DNA of 64,000 nucleotides. It comes from Bacillus sp. ISL-45 (GTDB taxonomy: Bacteria; Bacillota; Bacilli; Bacillales; Cytobacillaceae). The DNA is taken from assembly GCF_018613195.1 (NCBI RefSeq), contig NZ_JAGGQQ010000024.1, positions 55,580-119,579 on the forward strand, read 5' to 3'. Shown here piece by piece: positions 46,624 to 55,126 of the stretch. Each line of letters starts with the position of its first letter. The stretch's first letter is position 1. Position numbers and translations under genes: made by a program. Below the pieces are notes generated by a model. The model saw only the letters and a program-made list of their open reading frames with translations, had not been told where the DNA came from and searched no databases.

Positions 46624-47433
46624 ATGAAAAAGTCCGTTGTCTCAAAAGAGTATCAGAAATTGCAGAAGGATATCATCGAATTGCAGGAGCAATGGAAGAC
46701 TTCCCTGGATCCTGAGTGTGTCCGGCCAAAGCTTGATAAAGCGGCGATGGAGGCAGGAGTGCCTGTCACTGCGTCAGCAGCTATTGACTTTGATATTTCC
46801 CTATTCATACAGTGGATAGAGGATATAGGACATCTTTTATCGAAGTATCAACCAGAGATTGAAAGTTCGATGCAGACTCTTAAAAGTCTCATGGATGAAG
46901 AGACAGCTAAGAGATGGATCGACGAAGCATTTGCTTTTAACTATATTTACTTTGCGAGTTTCGCTGAGGAAAATGACTTGGATGGCTGGATTCCACAATT
47001 CGTGGCAGAAACGGTGCTTCGTCCATATCTGCAGCTGACTGCGGCTAAGGTCCAGGATGAAATCCATCACGGTATACACGGTGCTGGCTGTCCTGTATGC
47101 GGAGAACCTGTGCGTCTTGCGCAGCTTGAAGGAGAAGGAAAGAAAGTACTGCACTGCCCTCGTTGTTCAGCTCACTGGAATGACCGCCGCACAGCCTGCT
47201 CACATTGTGGAAATAACGATCATGAAACAGTGAAAGTCTTGACGATTGATGGCGAATCAGCCGCACAAATCCAGATTTGTGAAGAATGCAAAGGGTATAC
47301 TAAAGTAATCGATACAAGACAATATATCGTAAAGCCAACACCAGCAATGCTCGACCTGAACACGATCCATCTGGACTTTGTTGCCCAGGAGCATGGATAC
47401 AAATCCGCTGGGGAAACAAAACAGACAAACTAA
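46624..47433 (+). CDS. fdhE: FdhE, formate dehydrogenase accessory protein
   Basis: A 269-residue protein. The N-terminal half is helical and the C-terminal half has four Cys pairs (CPVCGEP, CPRCSAHW, CSHCGN, CEECKGY) forming rubredoxin-like metal sites. FdhE binds Tat-exported formate dehydrogenase before export in E. coli. Its presence supports export of FdhA. RBS AGAGGGG. Confidence 0.93.
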   Translation: MKKSVVSKEYQKLQKDIIELQEQWKTSLDPECVRPKLDKAAMEAGVPVTASAAIDFDISLFIQWIEDIGHLLSKYQPEIESSMQTLKSLMDEETAKRWIDEAFAFNYIYFASFAEENDLDGWIPQFVAETVLRPYLQLTAAKVQDEIHHGIHGAGCPVCGEPVRLAQLEGEGKKVLHCPRCSAHWNDRRTACSHCGNNDHETVKVLTIDGESAAQIQICEECKGYTKVIDTRQYIVKPTPAMLDLNTIHLDFVAQEHGYKSAGETKQTN

Positions 47434-47449
47434 AAGAAGGTGCTGTGGG

Positions 47450-48049
47450 ATGAAAGCAGGAGCGATCATTTTATCAGGCGGCAAATCTAGCAGGATGGGG
47501 ACGAACAAGGCTCTCCTGAAATTTCATGAAAAAACGAATATTGAAAGAATTAAGGATGAGTTACAGCACGTATTTGATGATATAATTCTAGTAACGAATG
47601 ATCCTGAAACCTATCAGTTTTTAAATATAAAAATTGTAACAGACCAGTATCCGGGTTCCGGTCCGCTCGCGGGTATCCATGCAGGACTTAAGGCATCAGA
47701 CTATGAGGAAAATTTCGTTGTAGCCTGTGATATGCCATTTATATCTGCTGAGCTTGCCTCAAGCCTTGTAAAAGCGCTTAAGCACCACGATGCGGTCGTG
47801 CCGGTAAGCGATGGCCGTCAACATCCGCTATTTGCCGCATATCAGAAACGGATCGCGCGAGAGGCTAAGTCCTGCATTGAAGATGGAAATTTGAGGATCA
47901 GGCACATGCTTGAAAAGCTGAATGTCCGCTTCCTCGATGAGACAGACCTGCAGCTTTATTTCGAGGGCAGCCTTGATCGCGTCTTTTTCAATATGAATCA
48001 TCCAGAAGAGTATGAAGATGCAAGGAAATGGGCGGAGTCCGGAGAATAG
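47450..48049 (+). CDS. mobA: Molybdenum cofactor guanylyltransferase MobA
   Basis: A 199-residue nucleotidyltransferase that adds GMP from GTP to Mo-molybdopterin to make the MGD needed by FdhA. The N-terminal loop is LSGGKSSRMGTNKALL, with GPLAGIHAGL and CDMPF further on. The start is ATG 47450 after AAGGTGCTG, 16 nt beyond fdhE; the open frame reaches back into fdhE. Confidence 0.93.
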   Translation: MKAGAIILSGGKSSRMGTNKALLKFHEKTNIERIKDELQHVFDDIILVTNDPETYQFLNIKIVTDQYPGSGPLAGIHAGLKASDYEENFVVACDMPFISAELASSLVKALKHHDAVVPVSDGRQHPLFAAYQKRIAREAKSCIEDGNLRIRHMLEKLNVRFLDETDLQLYFEGSLDRVFFNMNHPEEYEDARKWAESGE

Positions 48050-48080
48050 TTTTCAGGTGCTAGAAAGGAAGTAAATCAGC

Positions 48081-49313
48081 ATGCAATTTTTCAAAGTGAA
48101 AACGGTTGAGGAGACCATTGCTCTAATTGATGAGAAAATTGGCAAGATCACGGAAACCGAAATCCGTCCGCTTGATGAGGCGCTTCATTACATTGTGGCA
48201 GAGGATGTTACTGCGGAAGAGAATGTACCTGGTTTTGACCGCTCCACCGTCGATGGCTATGCCGTCATCGCCCGTGACACTTATGGTTCATCTGAATCGA
48301 TGCCAGGCTTCCTGAATGTAGCCGGCGAGGTACATATGGGCGAGGAAGCGGTTAAACCGGTAGGCAGGGGCGAGGCTATTTACGTACCGACAGGCGGAAT
48401 GCTGCCACCAGGCAGTGACAGCGTACTAATGATCGAGCACTGCGAGGAAATTGGCGGGCTGTTGAATACCTATAAGCAAATTGCACCAGGTGAGAATGTC
48501 ATCAGGAAAGGTGAAGACATCAAAGCAGGAGAAGTCCTATTATCTGAAGGGACAAGATTGCGGCCACAGGAGCTTGGAGCACTGGCGGCACTTGGTGTTT
48601 CCAAGGTGAAAGTCTACCGAAAGCTGAAGGCTGCGTACCTTTCTTCAGGGGACGAAATCGTTCCTTTTGAAACAAAAACACTTGAAACAGGCCAAATCCG
48701 TGATATCAATTACTTGACCGTAAAGGGCCTGGTCAATGAGTGGGATCTCGAACTCATTTATGGCGGAATCACACGAGATGATTATGATGAGTTCGCCCAG
48801 AAAGCCCGCGAATTGTATGAACAGGCTGACTGCCTGATTTTATCCGGCGGAAGCTCTGTCGGCACAAAGGATTATACAACCGAGGTCATCCAGTCCCTTG
48901 GAGATCCGGGCGTCTTTGTCCACGGTATTTCCATCAAGCCAGGGAAGCCGACAATCCTTGCTGTTGCGGACGGAAAGCCCGTCATTGGACTGCCGGGTCA
49001 TCCAGCATCTGCGATGATCATTTTTAAGCTGTTTGGCGAAAGGGTTTTCAGAAGGCTGAAGGGCGAGAAAATTGAGCATAAGCCTGAACGGATTTTTGCG
49101 CGGATTGTGAAAAATATTGCCTCCTCACCAGGAAGGTCCGATTACATCAGGGTAAGACTTCAGGAGAAGGATGGAGAATGGTGGGCGGAGCCGATCATCG
49201 GCAAGTCAGGCCTGATTACGACATTGGTAAAAAGCGATGGAATCGTCGAGATTGTATCCGCAAAAGAAGGAATATCTCAAGGCGAATACGTTCCAGTCAT
49301 TTTGACGCGATAG
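48081..49313 (+). CDS. moeA: Molybdopterin molybdotransferase MoeA
   Basis: A 410-residue protein that inserts molybdate into adenylylated molybdopterin. Conserved segments are FDRSTVDGYAV, VPTGGMLPPGSDSVLMIE, LSGGSSVGTKDYT and IGLPGHPASA. All four MoeA domains are present. It is followed 14 nt later by a second MoeA-like gene. RBS AAAGGAAG. Confidence 0.94.
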   Translation: MQFFKVKTVEETIALIDEKIGKITETEIRPLDEALHYIVAEDVTAEENVPGFDRSTVDGYAVIARDTYGSSESMPGFLNVAGEVHMGEEAVKPVGRGEAIYVPTGGMLPPGSDSVLMIEHCEEIGGLLNTYKQIAPGENVIRKGEDIKAGEVLLSEGTRLRPQELGALAALGVSKVKVYRKLKAAYLSSGDEIVPFETKTLETGQIRDINYLTVKGLVNEWDLELIYGGITRDDYDEFAQKARELYEQADCLILSGGSSVGTKDYTTEVIQSLGDPGVFVHGISIKPGKPTILAVADGKPVIGLPGHPASAMIIFKLFGERVFRRLKGEKIEHKPERIFARIVKNIASSPGRSDYIRVRLQEKDGEWWAEPIIGKSGLITTLVKSDGIVEIVSAKEGISQGEYVPVILTR

Positions 49314-49326
49314 GGGGAGCCGCATC

Positions 49327-51246
49327 ATGGATAAAATACGCTATAACCGAAAAATTTATCTTGAAGACAAGCCGAGAGCACAAGCCAGGAATGAAGTGCT
49401 GGCCGCGTTCGACCTGCCTCAGGAAAAAGAGTGGATCCCGGCTGCCGCAGCACTTGGGCGAATTACTGCTGAACCTGTTTTCGCCAATGTCTCAATGCCT
49501 TTTTACCATGCATCCGCGATGGACGGCATTGCCGTGAATGCTGAGGATACGTATGAAGCCCATGAACAGCGCCCTCTTCATTTGAAAATGGGTGAGCAGT
49601 TCGTTTACGTTGATACCGGGAATGCAATCCCGCCTCAATATAATGCCGTGATCATGGTGGAAAACATCCAGGTCGTTGACGATGAAACGATTGAGATCAT
49701 CGAGCCGGCAACACCATGGCAGCATATCCGCCCGATTGGCGAGGATATCGTCCAGGAGGAAATGCTGTTCACCCAGGGACATAGACTGCGGCCTGCTGAT
49801 CTCGGAGCGCTTCTTGCAGCCCAGGTCACCGAGGTAGCCGTCGTCAAAAAGCTGCTGGTGACGATCATCCCGACGGGAAATGAGCTTGTCAGCGCAGATG
49901 CATCGCTGTCATCAGGCAGGATCATTGAATTCAATGGAACGGTTTTTAGCAACTATGTAGAAGATTGGGGAGGCAGCCCGTATCTGCATCCAATCGTGAA
50001 GGATGAGCCGGAAAAAATCAGGGAAGCGCTGCTGCAAGCGGTGGAAACATCTGATATTGTCGTCATCAATGCCGGGTCATCCGCTGGATCAAAGGATTAT
50101 ACAGTCCATATTCTTGAGGAGCTTGGCACTGTTTTTACCCATGGAGTCGCAACAAGGCCGGGTAAGCCAGTCATTCTCGGGAAAATTAAAGATAAGGTAG
50201 TCGTCGGTGTACCGGGCTATCCCGTTTCCGCGTACATGGCACTTGAGTGGTTTGTCAGGCCTCTCGTTTGTAAATATCTAGGGATACCGGAACCAGAAAG
50301 GCCAAAGCTCGAGGTAAAGCTTGGCCGCAGGATTGTCTCCACAATGGGGGCGGAGGACTTTGTCCGAATGAATATCGGCTATGTGGATGGACAGTTTGTC
50401 GCCAACCCGCTGACACGTGCGGCGGGCGTCACCATGTCGCTTGTACGTGCAGACGGTTTGCTCGTCGTACCGCCGGAGGAGCTAGGATATGAACAAGGAG
50501 ATATCGTCGAGGTCGAGCTATACAGGCCTGTGGAAGAGATCAAGAATGCGATCGTCTTCAGCGGCAGTCATGATCTGACGATTGACCTTCTGTCCTCCCA
50601 GCTCAAGAAGCAGCGTACCGACATGAAAATTGTTTCTTCCCATGTTGGCAGCATGGCCGGTTTAATGGCAATCAGAAAAGGGGAAGCCCATGTAGCGGGC
50701 ATTCATTTGCTGGACCCGGAGTCAAAAGAATATAATGTTACCTACGTAAGGAAATTCCTTGCCGGGCAAGACGCAGTCCTTTATCCATTTTTAAAAAGAA
50801 CCCAGGGCTGGCTGCTTCCAAAAGGCAACCCGCTTGGAATCGAGAGCATCCGCAATATTGCCGAAAAGGGCATAGATTATGCCAACAGGCAGAAGGGTGC
50901 AGGCACGCGAATATTGTTTGATTTATTGTTAAAAGAAGCAGGGTTGTCGGCAGACGATGTGAACGGCTATGACCGCGAGATGTTCTCGCACTTGAGCGTC
51001 GCCGCTGAAGTGAAAGGAAATGACAATGCAGCAGGCCTCGGAATCTTCCCGGCAGCCAGGGCAATGGGCCTTGACTTCATCCCGGTCTCTGATGAAAACT
51101 ACGATTTACTGATGACCAAGGCATTTTTCGAAAGCGAAAAGGGTATCTGGTTAAGGACCGTGATCCAATCAGAAGCCTTCAAAGCCGAAGTCGCCAAAAT
51201 TGGCGGCTACGCAGTCGTCGAGAACCCAGAGCCGGTTTATTTTTAA
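49327..51246 (+). CDS. MoeA-like protein fused to a periplasmic-binding-protein-like domain
   Basis: A 639-residue fusion. Residues 1 to about 400 are a second MoeA (FYHASAMDGIAVNA, GSSAGSKDYT, VGVPGYPVSAYMA). Residues about 425-639 form a PBP-like domain (FSGSHDLTIDLLSSQL, AGIHLLD, QKGAGTRILFDLLL, LGIFPAARAMGLDFIP) of the type found in ModE/LysR-linked molybdate sensors, though it may bind another ligand. The architecture is known in Firmicutes and archaea. It may choose between molybdenum and tungsten or regulate insertion; this is inference. RBS GGGGGAG. Repeats follow the stop. Confidence 0.9.
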   Translation: MDKIRYNRKIYLEDKPRAQARNEVLAAFDLPQEKEWIPAAAALGRITAEPVFANVSMPFYHASAMDGIAVNAEDTYEAHEQRPLHLKMGEQFVYVDTGNAIPPQYNAVIMVENIQVVDDETIEIIEPATPWQHIRPIGEDIVQEEMLFTQGHRLRPADLGALLAAQVTEVAVVKKLLVTIIPTGNELVSADASLSSGRIIEFNGTVFSNYVEDWGGSPYLHPIVKDEPEKIREALLQAVETSDIVVINAGSSAGSKDYTVHILEELGTVFTHGVATRPGKPVILGKIKDKVVVGVPGYPVSAYMALEWFVRPLVCKYLGIPEPERPKLEVKLGRRIVSTMGAEDFVRMNIGYVDGQFVANPLTRAAGVTMSLVRADGLLVVPPEELGYEQGDIVEVELYRPVEEIKNAIVFSGSHDLTIDLLSSQLKKQRTDMKIVSSHVGSMAGLMAIRKGEAHVAGIHLLDPESKEYNVTYVRKFLAGQDAVLYPFLKRTQGWLLPKGNPLGIESIRNIAEKGIDYANRQKGAGTRILFDLLLKEAGLSADDVNGYDREMFSHLSVAAEVKGNDNAAGLGIFPAARAMGLDFIPVSDENYDLLMTKAFFESEKGIWLRTVIQSEAFKAEVAKIGGYAVVENPEPVYF

Positions 51247-51253
51247 AGTATTC

Positions 51254-51350
51254 GGGCCCTAACGGGCAAACGGAAGGCGGAACCCGATGGAAGTGTCCAA
51301 TAGAAGAGCTCTAATGGACAAATCGGAGGCTGAAACCGGGAAAAGTGCCC
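51254..51350. repeat. 52-nt array F (two modules)
   Basis: GGGCA-TGTCC (51264-51298, 35 nt), a 17-nt linker containing TAGAAGAGCTCTAAT, then GGACA-TGCCC (51316-51350, 35 nt). The geometry is identical to arrays A and E. In each module one boundary pentamer is altered by a single transition. It lies between co-directional Moco genes. Confidence 0.85.
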
Positions 51351-51361
51351 TAAAAAATAGG

Positions 51362-51662
51362 CTCTGTTAAAGCCCAATGGTGTTTTAAAGCCCTGTTGAT
51401 TGTAGTGGAAGGCGCGTAGACTCCTCCGAAAATGCTAACGCATTTCCATCGTGCGTGGGCAGGTTCGAGGAAGCTCAATCAATGTCCTGCGGGATGAGCA
51501 AGTCATGGGGAGACCCCGCAGGCGCATAAAGCGCCGAGGAGGCTCGCCGACTGCAAGGAAGAATTTGATCTTTGAAAAAGCCGGCAGTTGGGCTTTTTCA
51601 TAATTCTTCCCCGCGGAAAGCGAAGCGCCTGGAACGAAAATCAACAGCCTAGTTTAACAGAG
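51362..51662 (+). repeat. Dispersed element R1, full copy 1
   Basis: 301 nt bounded by perfect 10-bp inverted ends CTCTGTTAAA / TTTAACAGAG. Subterminal arms are CTGTTGATTGTAGTGGAAGGCGC and the imperfect complement GCGCCTGGAACGAAAATCAACAG. The interior is GC-rich, with AGTCATGGGGAGACCCCGCAGG and a GGCAGTTGGGCTTTTTC hairpin region. There is no ORF. It separates the MoeA-PBP gene from moaE. Confidence 0.9.
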
Positions 51663-51708
51663 ACAAAAATTAAATCCTGATCCGGATCAGTTTATTGAGG
51701 TGATTTTA

Positions 51709-52173
51709 ATGAATTATGAAATAGCGAAAGATCCAATCAACGTTCAATCTGTCATTGATAAAGTGGTCCAGCGAGAAGCAGGGGCAATCACGACTTTCAT
51801 TGGCACTGTCCGTGAATTGACAAAGGGCAAAAAAACCCTTTACCTTATATATGAAGCATATGAGCCGATGGCCGTGAAAAAGCTGGAGCAGATCGGCACG
51901 GAAATCCAGGAGCGCTGGAACGGTGCTGAGGTTGCGATTACACACCGCGTCGGCAAGCTCGACATCACGGATATCGCCGTGGTGATCGCTGTATCCACAC
52001 CGCATCGCAACGATGCCTATGAAGCGAATCGCTATGCAATCGAGCGCATCAAGGAAATCGTCCCAATCTGGAAAAAAGAGCATTGGGAAGATGGCGAGGA
52101 ATGGATCGGCAATCAACTAGAAACTGTCCCATATCCGACAGGGAAACCGGAGGAGAAGGATCTCAATGAATAA
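51709..52173 (+). CDS. moaE: Molybdopterin synthase large subunit MoaE
   Basis: A 154-residue subunit that, with MoaD thiocarboxylate, converts precursor Z (cPMP) to molybdopterin. Conserved features are GAITTFIGTVRE, HRVGKLDITD and the KKEHWEDGEEW loop bearing the catalytic Lys. The start is ATG 51709, 6 nt after GAGGTG; the GTG at 51700 is part of that site. It overlaps moaD by 8 nt. Confidence 0.94.
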   Translation: MNYEIAKDPINVQSVIDKVVQREAGAITTFIGTVRELTKGKKTLYLIYEAYEPMAVKKLEQIGTEIQERWNGAEVAITHRVGKLDITDIAVVIAVSTPHRNDAYEANRYAIERIKEIVPIWKKEHWEDGEEWIGNQLETVPYPTGKPEEKDLNE

Positions 52174-52399
52174 AATATTGTTCTTTGCCCATTTACGAGA
52201 CGAAGCTGGCCATGAATCAGTGGAAATCGAAGCAGCTGGCAAAACAGTTGCTGAGTTAAAAGAAATGGTTGCTGAAAAGTACGGTGTCCAGAAGCTCGAT
52301 ACATCCATGACAGCAATTAACGAAGAATTTTCATCCAACGATGAAGTCATTAAAGAAGGAGATACAATCGCCTTCATTCCGCCTGTATCTGGCGGTTGA
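52166..52399 (+). CDS. moaD: Molybdopterin synthase small subunit MoaD
   Basis: A 77-residue ubiquitin-like sulfur carrier ending in the required Gly-Gly (PPVSGG). It is adenylated by the MoeB-type enzyme encoded downstream and carries the thiocarboxylate used by MoaE. ATG 52166 lies inside the moaE end, with GGAGGAGAAGG upstream. Confidence 0.94.
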   Translation: MNKILFFAHLRDEAGHESVEIEAAGKTVAELKEMVAEKYGVQKLDTSMTAINEEFSSNDEVIKEGDTIAFIPPVSGG

Positions 52400-52483
52400 T
52401 CCGATATAGCAAGTGCGGCGCCCGTTCTGTTGACTTGATGGTCGATGGCTCAGGGCGTTTGTTTTTACAAGGAGGGGTAACCC

Positions 52484-53503
52484 ATGTCAGAAAGATATTC
52501 ACGTCAAACTCTGTTTCCTCCAATTGGCAAGGCCGGACAGGAGAAAATCCGCAGCAAGCATGTACTGATGATTGGTGCCGGGGCGCTCGGTTCAGGCAAT
52601 GCTGAGCTGCTGGTCAGGGCAGGTGTTGGCCGACTGACGATTGTGGACCGTGATTATGTTGAAGCGAGTAACTTACAGCGGCAGCAATTATATACAGAGG
52701 AAGATGTTGCCGAGAAACTTCCAAAGGCCGCGGCGGCGGAAAAAAGGCTCAGAGCGATCAACTCGGATGTAGCTATCAATTCCTATATCGCCGATGCTAC
52801 TCCTGAAAAATTGGCCGAGCTTGTTGATGGGGTCGATCTGATCATCGATGCAACGGATAATTTTGAAACACGGATGGCGATTAATGATATTTCGCAAAAA
52901 CACCAGATTCCCTGGATATATGGTGCCTGCGTTGGCAGCTTCGGCATGAGTTTTTCCATCATTCCGGGAAAAACGCCCTGCCTGAACTGTTTGCTGAAAA
53001 CCGTTCCGCTGCAGGGGATGACATGTGATACAGGAGGCATTATCGGACCGGCTGTGCAGATGGTCATTGCCCATCAGGGAGCGGAAGCGCTGAAAATCCT
53101 TGTTGAGGACTGGGATGCGGTGCGAACGTCATTCGTCAGCTTTGATTTATGGCGAAACCAGTACACCAGCATGAAAATGTCCAAAGCGAAGGACCCAGGA
53201 TGCCTTAGCTGTGGTGAACACCCTGAGTATCCTTATTTAAACGTCGAGAACATGACCAAGACGACAGTCCTTTGCGGACGCGATACCGTCCAAATCAGGC
53301 CGCCAAAGCAGCAGAAAATTAACCTGCAGGAAACAGCTGAAAAAATGAGGGACTTGGGCTATCAGGTTAAAGGAAATCCATACCTTGTATCCGTAGACAT
53401 GGATGACAACAGGATGGTTATTTTCCAGGATGGACGTGCCCTCATTCATGGAACAAAGGACCTTGCCCAGGCACGGAGCATCTATCAAAGATTTTTCGGA
53501 TAA
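52484..53503 (+). CDS. moeB: MoeB/ThiF-type adenylyltransferase
   Basis: A 339-residue E1-like enzyme. The nucleotide site is IGAGALGSGNAELLVRAGVG, with RDYVEASNLQRQ, DATDNFETR and zinc Cys pairs (CLNCLL, CLSCGE). It activates MoaD, and possibly ThiS, by adenylation. The C-terminal 70 residues are a small extra domain rather than a rhodanese. RBS AAGGAGGGG. It is the last gene of the run, before a terminator. Confidence 0.92.
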   Translation: MSERYSRQTLFPPIGKAGQEKIRSKHVLMIGAGALGSGNAELLVRAGVGRLTIVDRDYVEASNLQRQQLYTEEDVAEKLPKAAAAEKRLRAINSDVAINSYIADATPEKLAELVDGVDLIIDATDNFETRMAINDISQKHQIPWIYGACVGSFGMSFSIIPGKTPCLNCLLKTVPLQGMTCDTGGIIGPAVQMVIAHQGAEALKILVEDWDAVRTSFVSFDLWRNQYTSMKMSKAKDPGCLSCGEHPEYPYLNVENMTKTTVLCGRDTVQIRPPKQQKINLQETAEKMRDLGYQVKGNPYLVSVDMDDNRMVIFQDGRALIHGTKDLAQARSIYQRFFG

Positions 53504-53518
53504 GCCCTATTCACGCGC

Positions 53519-53551
53519 AAACCCCCTGCCAAATCGGCAGGGGGTTTCTAT
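53519..53551 (+). terminator. Terminator of the fdh-Moco gene run
   Basis: AAACCCCCTGCC and GGCAGGGGGTTT pair with a 5-nt loop, 16 nt after moeB. Confidence 0.93.
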
Positions 53552-53597
53552 ATAAACGACCTCTATGGATCGGTTATGATACTACGTCTAAGGTTGA

Positions 53598-53924
53598 TTA
53601 CTTTTCGTCAGTTGCCACTAGTACAAGACGGCCTTTATCCAGTTCCATTTCGTACTGTTCTGCTTCTTGCTTAGAAAGGCCCAGTGATTCAAATTTATTG
53701 CGAAGCTCGTCTCCGCGGGATTTGAAAACATTTCCGATAGAATCAAAGAACCCTTGCTCCTTGATGCCCATGCCGCCTGTTTCAGTAGCATCAGTCAAGT
53801 GCTCACTGCGGTTTTCATCATGGGCGAAAATATAAATGTTTTCCTTGCCAAAACCGGAAGCTTCTAAAGTGTTGATTTTCTCTGTAGCTTGAACTCCGTT
53901 TTCTACTACTTCTACTTTCATCAT
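53598..53924 (-). CDS. yflT: General stress protein 17M (YflT) family
   Basis: A 108-residue protein with the YflT-type heat-induced stress domain (MKVEVVENGVQATEKINTLEA, ENIYIFAHDENR). The B. subtilis homologue is sigma-B dependent. I looked for a GTTTAA-GGGTAA pair upstream and did not find one at normal spacing. Start is ATG 53924 after AAGGAGG. It is a single gene interrupting the plus-strand series. Confidence 0.85.
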   Translation of the reverse strand: MMKVEVVENGVQATEKINTLEASGFGKENIYIFAHDENRSEHLTDATETGGMGIKEQGFFDSIGNVFKSRGDELRNKFESLGLSKQEAEQYEMELDKGRLVLVATDEK

Positions 53925-53956
53925 AGTATCTTCCTCCTTAAATTTTTTTACTTAAT

Positions 53957-54034
53957 ATAAGTTGAACTTAAGAATTACCCATTGAATAAACACCTGGAGC
54001 GAACTGAAAAGGTAAACTTTCTAGTTCAACTTAT
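53957..54034. promoter_or_regulatory. Pair of perfect 12-bp inverted arms between yflT and ung
   Basis: ATAAGTTGAACT (53957-53968) and AGTTCAACTTAT (54023-54034) are exact complements 54 nt apart in the divergent gap. They could be two operator half-copies or a long-loop hairpin. Confidence 0.6.
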
Positions 54035-54171
54035 TTATACTAGTTCTGGGAAGCTTTTTTAGCTTTCCGCGTCTACACTATTTATATAACCTGTACAGGC
54101 ACTTTTAAACATGCTGGGAATTGTTCACATATAGTTTTGAAAAACGGGTAGTTTGATAGAAATGAAGGGAG

Positions 54172-54861
54172 ATGGTCACTATAGCACTTATAAGTAATGG
54201 CTGGGAGCCGCTGTTGGCGGAGGAGTTTGAAAAAGCCTATTATCTGGATTTGAGGGAATTTTTAATAGATGAATATCGCACCAGGACAGTCTATCCGGAA
54301 AAAGAAGATATATTTAATGCTTTGAAGTTCACAGATTATGAAGACGTAAAAGTCGTGATTCTTGGACAGGACCCGTATCATGGCCAGGGGCAGGCCCATG
54401 GCTTGAGTTTTTCGGTGAAACCCGGTGTTAAGGTCCCACCTTCGCTCCGGAATATTTATAAGGAGCTGAATGCCGATTTGGGCTGTGAGATTCCGGATCA
54501 TGGCTATCTGAAAAAATGGGCAGACCAGGGAGTGCTTCTATTAAATACCGTCCTTACAGTAAGGGAAGGGGAAGCCAATTCACACAGGGGAAAAGGCTGG
54601 GAACACTTTACCGATAAAGTAATCACCCTGTTGAATGAGCGTGAAAAGCCGGTAATTTTCATCCTCTGGGGCAAGCCGGCACAAAGTAAATTGAAGCTGA
54701 TTGATGAGGGAAAACATAAAATCATCATGTCTGCCCACCCAAGTCCGCTGTCGGCCAGAAGAGGCTTCTTCGGCAGCAAACCATTTGCAAAGGTGAACGA
54801 ACTGATGAGAGAGCAGGGAGAACAAGAGATTGACTGGCAAATAGAAAAATTGGAAAGTTAA
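54172..54861 (+). CDS. ung: Uracil-DNA glycosylase
   Basis: A 229-residue family 1 UDG that removes uracil from DNA. The catalytic motif is GQDPYHGQ with Asp67; [13 protein letters not shown] and [13 protein letters not shown] follow. The called ATG (54172) almost abuts its AAGGGAG site, which is unusual. An ATA codon at 54181 would have a 9-nt spacing, so the true N-terminus may be three residues shorter. It begins the block syntenic with B. subtilis ywdG onward. Confidence 0.95.
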   Translation: MVTIALISNGWEPLLAEEFEKAYYLDLREFLIDEYRTRTVYPEKEDIFNALKFTDYEDVKVVILGQDPYHGQGQAHGLSFSVKPGVKVPPSLRNIYKELNADLGCEIPDHGYLKKWADQGVLLLNTVLTVREGEANSHRGKGWEHFTDKVITLLNEREKPVIFILWGKPAQSKLKLIDEGKHKIIMSAHPSPLSARRGFFGSKPFAKVNELMREQGEQEIDWQIEKLES

Positions 54862-54923
54862 GGACTCCATCTTTATAAGACTAATAGAGGCATTTGTAAC
54901 ACTCCATACTAAGTTTGTAAGTC

Positions 54924-54974
54924 CTGTTGATTGTAATGGAAGGTGCGTAGACTCCTCCGAAAATGCTAACGCAT
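54924..54974 (+). repeat. Dispersed element R1, 5' fragment
   Basis: Matches the first 50 nt of the full R1 copies (CTGTTGATTGTAATGGAAGG to AAAATGCTAACGCAT), then stops abruptly. It lies in the ung-ywdI gap. Confidence 0.85.
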
Positions 54975-54996
54975 CTTTTATTTGCAAAAAACGACA

Positions 54997-55012
54997 TGTT
55001 CCACGTGGAACT
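54997..55012. other. Candidate parS site
   Basis: TGTTCCACGTGGAACT matches the ParB/Spo0J consensus TGTTNCACGTGAAACA at 14 of 16 positions and has a perfect 14-bp palindromic core. Its place in the ung-ywdI gap fits the origin-proximal cluster of parS sites in Bacillus. Confidence 0.7.
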
Positions 55013-55126
55013 GTCATGTTTCATTCCTAAAGTCGAAAAAACATGTGAATTGTTGTAGAATGGAACGGTACAATAATTACATGATTCGTAAGATATACAT
55101 ATATAACACCCTATGGAGGTGAGTCG

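Noticed and set aside
53930..54160. Sigma-B promoter for yflT
   Set aside because: GGGTAA is present on the minus strand, but no GTTT-type -35 lies at 12-15 nt from it.
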